This document shows, piece after piece, positions 58,870 to 64,000 of a stretch of 64,000 nucleotides of DNA. Every line of letters begins with the position of its first letter. Within the stretch, counting starts at the first letter, position 1. Origin of the DNA: Ruminococcus sp. (GTDB taxonomy: Bacteria; Bacillota; Clostridia; Oscillospirales; Ruminococcaceae); assembly GCA_017620025.1 (NCBI GenBank), contig JAFZRF010000063.1:28584-92583 (forward strand). The letters are read 5' to 3'. A model generated the notes under the pieces. That model worked only from the letters and a program-made list of their open reading frames with translations, did no database searches and was not told the origin of the DNA. A program made the translations under genes and the position numbers.

Positions 58870-60726
58870 TTACTTTGATCTGCTGCTTCTGACCTTGGAA
58901 AGGTTTACCTCTGCACCCATTGCAAGCTTGGTAACAAGGATAAGATCGTTTATTTTTGTTGAACCTGAGCAGTCCAAATCAGCTTCTTCCATTGTTTCTT
59001 CACCGTTTATGGCTTTTACAAGTTCGCGTCTTCCGACAACAACATCGAAAGCATCAACTGACTGATCGTGATTGAGGTCGCCGGGAATAAATTCCGGAAC
59101 TTCTACAGCCGCTGCTTCAGTAGCAGGAGCTTCAGTAGCAGGTGCTGAAGTGGCAGGTGCCGAAGTAGTACCTACTGTTTCAACGGGAGCAGCAGCCTGC
59201 GGAGTTGAAGCCTGATATATATCAACGCCGTCGATTTTGATCTCATTCTTTGTTATGTCAGCAGTACCTGACCCGTCATAGGAAGTGATCGCAAAAGTCA
59301 CATAATCGGGATCAACAGGGGAAACACCGTATTTTTCCCAGGCATATAAATGATCTGCAAGTTTTACAGTTCCTTCGATATGAGAATCGTTTGCAAGCTT
59401 GTTCTCTCTGCGGACGCTGTATATTGTGCTGTACCAGCAGTTTTCAGGTCCCTTGTACAGTTCATAGATGCCGTCATTAAGGCCTACAGCACCGAGCGAC
59501 TCAGAACCCTCGGGAACAGTCCAGTTTTTCCAGCCTTCAACTATGAAGTACTCAACAGCAAGATTGTTGAGCCAGCCATGAGCACCGGCAATTACTGAAC
59601 CCTCTGTATCGATATCTGCTGCATAGTCAAGTGTGATTTCTTCGCCGTCATACTTTCTTACGACAGAACGTGTGAGGTTTTCAGAGTTGTAATACTGAAG
59701 TCCTCTCTCAAATGTTAGCTGAGACTGATTATCCCATGCGCACTTGAAGTTTCCGCCCTTGAGAAGCTCAAGACTGAAATCACCCTGATTTTTGAGCATA
59801 TCGACAAAAAGAATGTTGAAGTAGTAACCGTCTCTCTCATCGCTTGCCATCTGTGTGAATACTGTATCATTGAGAGTATCAGGAGATGTAGTGTCTTCAG
59901 GAGGATTGAACTCCGGTCCTGTTCCTACTGTGACGTTGTCATTGATGTCACTGTCAAACAGATAATAAACAGAATTTCTGATTACGTGGATAGTACCGCT
60001 TGAATCGAAACCTTCGGCACAGAGCATAAGCTCATATACATCGCTGAATTTGACGCCGGCTTTCTTCCATGCGTTGAAATGCTCGTAAACGGAGATCTTG
60101 CCTTCAACGTATCCGTTTTCAGTAGATCTCTTTTCACGGCGGATGCTTGAAATTCTCGTTACTGGTGTGGGATCATCGAAAGTACCCATGTATTTTTTGT
60201 AGATATCGTAGGTACCGCCGTCAACTTCGATTGTACCGATCCGATTTCCGCTGTATTCGGCAGGATTAAGAGGTCCCCAGTCATCAATTATCGAAAATTC
60301 TATGCGTTCTTTATCGAACCATCCGTAAGCTCCGATCGTGTAATTTTCGTCAGTTTCAACTTTGGCGCGGTAGTCGATAACAGGATTACCGTGCATTTCC
60401 TCTCTCATTGTGATGTCATTGAGGTCCTTGTCTTTACCGTTTCTTACAAAGAGATCTCCTGTCATACACATTGCTCCTGATACATCATTCCACGTAAAAT
60501 CAAAAGCACCGCCAAGCTTGAAATTTGTTTCGATCGTGCCTTCATTGTCATTCCAGTATGCGTAGTCCATCAGACCGCACATTCCATGTTCATCTGCATG
60601 TCCGCTTACTGTCACCGCGTTTCCGGAACTGATATCCTCAGCATAAGCCGGAGCCGTGATCCCTCCCGTAATAAGCATCGATGCAGTGACTGAAACTGCT
60701 GCGATTCGTTTAATCAGATTCTTCAT
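58870..60726 (-). CDS. Dockerin protein with two GH11 xylanase modules, the second likely inactive
   Basis: A 618-residue secreted protein: signal peptide (about 1-29), GH11 module 1 (about 45-258), linker, GH11 module 2 (about 297-500), an Ala/Thr/Pro linker (about 505-543) and dockerin (about 547-607; loops DLNHDQSVDAFD and DLDCSGSTKIND). GH11 enzymes are endo-beta-1,4-xylanases with two catalytic Glu. Module 1 has both candidates: IEFSIIDDWG (nucleophile) and CAEGFDSSG (acid/base). Module 2 keeps the nucleophile in VEYFIVEGW, but the VEGYxSSG position reads ITSYDGSG, with Thr instead of the acid/base Glu, so it is probably a binding module. The RBS GGAGGG precedes the ATG. Dockerin class FD..RRxL, as in GH95 and the esterase. 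Confidence 0.88.
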   Translation of the reverse strand: MKNLIKRIAAVSVTASMLITGGITAPAYAEDISSGNAVTVSGHADEHGMCGLMDYAYWNDNEGTIETNFKLGGAFDFTWNDVSGAMCMTGDLFVRNGKDKDLNDITMREEMHGNPVIDYRAKVETDENYTIGAYGWFDKERIEFSIIDDWGPLNPAEYSGNRIGTIEVDGGTYDIYKKYMGTFDDPTPVTRISSIRREKRSTENGYVEGKISVYEHFNAWKKAGVKFSDVYELMLCAEGFDSSGTIHVIRNSVYYLFDSDINDNVTVGTGPEFNPPEDTTSPDTLNDTVFTQMASDERDGYYFNILFVDMLKNQGDFSLELLKGGNFKCAWDNQSQLTFERGLQYYNSENLTRSVVRKYDGEEITLDYAADIDTEGSVIAGAHGWLNNLAVEYFIVEGWKNWTVPEGSESLGAVGLNDGIYELYKGPENCWYSTIYSVRRENKLANDSHIEGTVKLADHLYAWEKYGVSPVDPDYVTFAITSYDGSGTADITKNEIKIDGVDIYQASTPQAAAPVETVGTTSAPATSAPATEAPATEAAAVEVPEFIPGDLNHDQSVDAFDVVVGRRELVKAINGEETMEEADLDCSGSTKINDLILVTKLAMGAEVNLSKVRSSRSK

Positions 60727-60787
60727 AAAATAGCCCTCCTGTCAAAAGATAATTATTATGTCCGGCCGCCCTCTGCGGTCTACTATT

Positions 60788-60817
60788 ATTATAGCATATA
60801 TGAAATGCAGATGACAA
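60788..60817 (-). promoter_or_regulatory. Promoter of the GH11 gene
   Basis: Minus strand TTGTCA (60817-60812), 18-bp spacer, TATAAT (60793-60788). Confidence 0.65.
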
Positions 60818-60904
60818 GTGAAATATTGTGCAATATTACGGCAAAAACGCCGTTTTCGGCCATTAATTGCGGTCGGTTTTGTGACAGGGCATAAATTGCG
60901 GAAA

Positions 60905-62629
60905 CTAAGAATTATCCTTAGTCAGCATTTCATATGTCACTCCATATTTTTCGGCTATATCCCGCGCATATGAGAGTCCTTCAGATGGCGCGACCATTAC
61001 CTTGAATGATCTTTTTCCATCTTCGCTCAGCATAGTCAGCGGAGAAGCTTTAGCACGGTCGGTTATACTGTTGAGATTACCGAGCTCGTCAGACAGTTTG
61101 TGCATATGAGTATTATATATTGTTCGCACTTCTTTCTTCAGAATTGCCTTCACAGAATCGCAGGCTATATAGAAGCCTTCCTCGAACGAAGTAGTCGAGA
61201 ACGTCTCGTTCAGAAGAAGAAGACTGTCTGAGGTGCACTCGGAGTATATCTCTTTGAACCTTACACACTCCTCACCGAGTCTGCCGAGATCAAGCGTTTT
61301 GTCCTCGTCAGCAGGGAAATGCGTGTACACACAGTCGGCAGGGGAGTATATGAATGACGAAGCCGGAACGTAGATACCACCCTGTGCAAGAACGAACATC
61401 AGTCCGATGCCCTGAGTCAGAGTAGTCTTTCCGCCCCTGTTTGCTCCGGTAAGAATATAGACAGTATGGTCTGCGTCGAAACCGAGATCATTGCATACAA
61501 CATCGTCTGCGTTTTCAAGACTGACTGCAAGCCTGAGGTTATAGAATCCCTCTGCTTTCATAGGGATGCTTTTATCTGCTTGAGCTTCACAGAAGCTGAA
61601 GCCGCGCTTCATCTGCCGCTCAATGAAATCAGCAAAACGGATGTAGTATATGAATTCCGGTATAATTCTTGAGATGTTTATGATAGCTATATTTGCATAT
61701 TTATTCAATGTGTCACGAAGTTTCCTGATAAGCTGATCAAGCATCTTGTTAAGTACCTTGTCAAGATAGAACGGAACATTATTGGTATCGTCGCCCTGAA
61801 CAGAGTTTATCACTGTTGCACGGATCCGGCCGTCCATCAGGGGAGTGCTTCTTACTGCGGCGAATCCGGAAACCTTTTCCACGAAGGACGCAACGCTGTT
61901 TTCCTTTTTATTCTCTATCGGATGATAGTGCATATCACCGTCCCATTCGTTGCCGCTTTGTATCTGATCGCCGGAAGCTATTGCATCTGCGAAATTGCTT
62001 ACAATACCCGACTTTTTGAAAGGCTTGTCATTGACGGATATAAGCCCCATGCTTATCGCTTCAAAACGGGAATTTACGTTAATACCGAGAGTAACACTCT
62101 GTACGGACGAAGACTTCTTTTTCAGTTCTGCGATATCCTTTTTCATCTCGGCAAACAGAGCCTCATTGTAAAGCTCTGTGATATATTCTCTGAATCCGAT
62201 AAGTCCTTCTGACTTTATATCGGCTTTGGTAAGGCAGTCACGCATCTCTTCAATGCAGCTTATATAATCGTTAAGCTCGTCAAGCCGGTGCATAAGATGC
62301 CAGAAACCTATCTTTTCGTCTGATTCTCTGTTGGCGGTTGAAAAGTTCCTTATGAATTCGAGCTTGTCAAAAAGCTCTGTCATGCGAGTTCTCAGCTCCG
62401 GCAGGGCGAGAATATCCGAAAAGATGTGCTGACGATAGCTTGAAGTATCCTTGTCCGGAGTCATTAAAGAGAGCACATCCATGATCATATCCTGCTCTCG
62501 TTTGTCATCAGTCAGTTCTTTGCATATCGTATCAAGACCGAGATCGTGACAGGCTGTATCTGAGAGCTTTCTGAATTTATCTCTGTCAGGAGTAAGAAAC
62601 AGTATACTATAGCCGTTTGCTGTACCCAT
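60905..62629 (-). CDS. MutS-family ATPase lacking mismatch-recognition domain
   Basis: A 574-residue protein. The C-terminal half is a MutS-type ABC ATPase with Walker A TGANRGGKTTLTQ, Walker B LLLLNETFSTTSFEEG (Asn where MutS normally has Asp before the catalytic Glu) and the H-loop-like YNTHMHKL. The N-terminal half is helical lever/core, and the mismatch-binding domain I of true MutS is absent. Such stand-alone proteins are common in Firmicutes and their role is unclear. The frame opens at 62821, but the ATG at 62629 follows AAGGAGG by 7 nt and lies after a consensus promoter. It is monocistronic. Confidence 0.85.
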   Translation of the reverse strand: MGTANGYSILFLTPDRDKFRKLSDTACHDLGLDTICKELTDDKREQDMIMDVLSLMTPDKDTSSYRQHIFSDILALPELRTRMTELFDKLEFIRNFSTANRESDEKIGFWHLMHRLDELNDYISCIEEMRDCLTKADIKSEGLIGFREYITELYNEALFAEMKKDIAELKKKSSSVQSVTLGINVNSRFEAISMGLISVNDKPFKKSGIVSNFADAIASGDQIQSGNEWDGDMHYHPIENKKENSVASFVEKVSGFAAVRSTPLMDGRIRATVINSVQGDDTNNVPFYLDKVLNKMLDQLIRKLRDTLNKYANIAIINISRIIPEFIYYIRFADFIERQMKRGFSFCEAQADKSIPMKAEGFYNLRLAVSLENADDVVCNDLGFDADHTVYILTGANRGGKTTLTQGIGLMFVLAQGGIYVPASSFIYSPADCVYTHFPADEDKTLDLGRLGEECVRFKEIYSECTSDSLLLLNETFSTTSFEEGFYIACDSVKAILKKEVRTIYNTHMHKLSDELGNLNSITDRAKASPLTMLSEDGKRSFKVMVAPSEGLSYARDIAEKYGVTYEMLTKDNS

Positions 62630-62663
62630 TACATTACCTCCTTGCGAAGTATTTGATGTATAT

Positions 62664-62692
62664 ATTTTAACATAAAATGCGCGGTTTGTCAA
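62664..62692 (-). promoter_or_regulatory. Promoter of the MutS-like gene
   Basis: Minus strand TTGACA (62692-62687), 17-bp spacer, TAAAAT (62669-62664). Confidence 0.8.
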
Positions 62693-62859
62693 TCTGGATT
62701 CTGTCACAAAACTGTCCTTTATAACGCTCTGACAGCTGATTCTGATAGTTAAAAATGCATAATATACAGTAATTAGTGATAATATACATATACAAGCAGT
62801 AGAAAACCCGTTGAATTTCATAAATTGATATGTTCAATAGGCGATGGAATTCAAAGTGT

Positions 62860-62909
62860 TTACAAAGTTTGTAATTTCTCTTTCATTTCTCTGTAATTTG
62901 TTGTATAAT
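62860..62909 (+). promoter_or_regulatory. Promoter region of the BspA-like gene with a 15-bp palindrome
   Basis: TATAAT at 62904-62909 with a poor -35 (TTTCAT, 62881-62886). A perfect palindrome TTACAAA-G-TTTGTAA (62860-62874) lies just upstream, a plausible activator site. The leader after the promoter has a small CGGG-tcaag-CCCG hairpin (62919-62931). Confidence 0.6.
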
Positions 62910-62962
62910 AATAGCTGCGGGTCAAGCCCGTGATTATCTATAGGATATTGGAGGTCAAACTA

Positions 62963-64000
62963 ATGAACAGTACTACAAAAAGGATCATTGCTTCACTTAC
63001 AGCGGCAGCTGCTATGGGGTCATGCAGTATTTCACCGCTTGCCGTAGCAGGCATCGTACCAGAGCTTTCTGCTCTTACAGCCACAGCAGCTGAGGACCTT
63101 ACATACGGAGATTTCAGCTATGCAATCAAGAAGGTAGATGAAAGCGATGAGATCACTATCACAAAGTATAACGGAACCGATACAGAGGTAACTATCCCTG
63201 CTGAGATAGATAAGATACCTGTAACAGAGATCGGAGAACGTGTATTCGAGAACAAGAAGGATATCACAAAGGTTGTTCTTCCTGATTCTCTCAAGTCTAT
63301 CCGCCAGTACGCATTCAGAGGATGCAATGGCCTTACAGATATTAATTTTCCCGAGGGACTTGAAGATATCTGCTTTGCTGCTTTTGACAACGCATCTCTC
63401 ACAGAGGTTAGCCTTCCGAAGTCTCTTACCTTCTGTGACAACGGATTAAGGATCGGAACACTAAAGAAGGTAACATTCGCTGACGGTACAGAGAAGATCC
63501 CTGACAAGTGCCTCGAGAGCGCATCCACTCTTGAAGAGGTAGTTGTTCCTGAGTCTGTAAAGACAATCGGTCAGTATGCATTCAGAGGCTGCAATAGCCT
63601 GACTGATTTCAAGTTCCATGAAGGCCTTGAGGATATCTGCTTTGCTGCCTTTGACGGAACATCACTTACAGAGGTTAGCCTTCCGAAGTCTCTTACCTTC
63701 TGTGACAACGGCTTAAGGATCGGAACACTCAAGAAGGTAACATTTGCTGACGGTATAGAGAAGATTCCTGACAAGTGCCTTGAGAGCGCATCCGCTCTTG
63801 AAGAGGTAGTTGTTCCTGAGTCTGTAAAGACTATAGGTCAGTATGCATTCAGAGGCTGCAAAAGCCTGACAGACTTCAAGTTTCATGAAGGACTTGAAGA
63901 TATCTGTTTTGCTGCCTTTGACGGAACATCACTTACAGAGGTTAGCCTTCCGAAGTCTCTTACCTTCTGTGACAACGGCTTAAGGATCGGCACACTCAAG
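62963..64000 (+). CDS. BspA-type leucine-rich-repeat surface protein (partial, C-terminus off window)
   Basis: 346 codons are visible before the window ends. A signal peptide (about 1-42) is followed by a short strand region (SYAIKKVDESDEITITKYNG) and LRR_5/BspA repeats of the form IPxxVTEIGERVFENKKDITKVVLPDSLKSI. From residue ~137 the repeats are grouped into 89-residue super-units (267 bp; starts 63371, 63638, 63905) that are almost identical. BspA-type proteins are adhesins or substrate-binding surface proteins; dockerins often follow in Ruminococcus, but the end is not visible. The RBS GGAGG is 8 nt upstream. Confidence 0.88.
   Translation, partial: MNSTTKRIIASLTAAAAMGSCSISPLAVAGIVPELSALTATAAEDLTYGDFSYAIKKVDESDEITITKYNGTDTEVTIPAEIDKIPVTEIGERVFENKKDITKVVLPDSLKSIRQYAFRGCNGLTDINFPEGLEDICFAAFDNASLTEVSLPKSLTFCDNGLRIGTLKKVTFADGTEKIPDKCLESASTLEEVVVPESVKTIGQYAFRGCNSLTDFKFHEGLEDICFAAFDGTSLTEVSLPKSLTFCDNGLRIGTLKKVTFADGIEKIPDKCLESASALEEVVVPESVKTIGQYAFRGCKSLTDFKFHEGLEDICFAAFDGTSLTEVSLPKSLTFCDNGLRIGTLK
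63371..64000 (+). repeat. 267-bp tandem repeats in the BspA-like gene
   Basis: Units start at 63371, 63638 and 63905 (last one cut by the window edge), each 89 codons with only scattered base changes. They suggest recent tandem duplication. Confidence 0.9.

Overview
The window looks like chromosomal DNA from a cellulolytic Ruminococcus-type gut or rumen bacterium (Bacillota, Oscillospiraceae; closest in style to R. flavefaciens or R. champanellensis). Supporting signs are a dockerin-tagged GH48 cellulase, dockerin-tagged GH95, GH11 and SGNH-esterase enzymes, cohesin-like domains, Thr/Pro-rich linkers, near-consensus TTGACA-17-TATAAT promoters, T-box and TPP RNA switches, and a SpoIIGA/sigma-E sporulation pair. 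Species assignment is inference; the enzyme families and modules are read from the sequence.

Layout. 1-2491: leftward GldA/F/G-type ABC exporter operon. 3110-5758: GH48 exo-cellulase with dockerin. 5858-12078: mostly housekeeping genes (histidine phosphatase, an ADP-ribosyltransferase-fold protein, coiled-coil protein, YgjP-like metallopeptidase, Nudix hydrolase, DUF1294, cation efflux, amidase). 12318-15764: multimodular GH95 with dockerin. 15964-20753: membrane hypothetical, sugar-isomerase/acyl-CoA-synthetase fusion, TPP riboswitch and thiT, hypothetical. 20795-24380: LacI-type sensor fused to GGDEF, then sigE and spoIIGA. 24465-27190: tyrosine T-box operon ending in tyrS. 27277-34356: SurA/PrsA-like lipoprotein, then thyX, DUF2156, DJ-1, 5-formyl-THF cyclo-ligase, mltG and U32 peptidase. 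34502-39303: Bce-type antimicrobial-peptide resistance module (regulator, kinase, small membrane protein, ATPase, permease) with a candidate operator. 39580-41589: CBM22-like/dockerin/SGNH esterase.

The most unusual part is 41940-58770. A leftward four-gene operon encodes (A) a cohesin-bearing lipoprotein, (B) a secreted protein with an aerolysin/ETX-MTX2-like strand pattern, (C) a 1660-residue cohesin + dockerin + leucine-rich-repeat protein, and (D) a 1637-residue protein with two cohesin-like domains and eleven dockerin modules. Divergent from it lie an ECF sigma factor and a single-span membrane protein whose 28-residue cytoplasmic tip looks like an anti-sigma contact and whose large outer part carries dockerin/EF-hand loops. 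I infer a surface-assembled cohesin-dockerin structure whose state may be signalled through the sigma factor. Immediately downstream is a candidate structured RNA followed by 15 GACATC-type units on a 13-nt pitch and a terminator.

58870-64000: a dockerin protein with two GH11 modules (the second lacking its acid/base Glu), a MutS-like ATPase, and the start of a BspA-type LRR protein that runs off the right edge. No tRNA, rRNA, CRISPR array, transposase or phage genes were seen.
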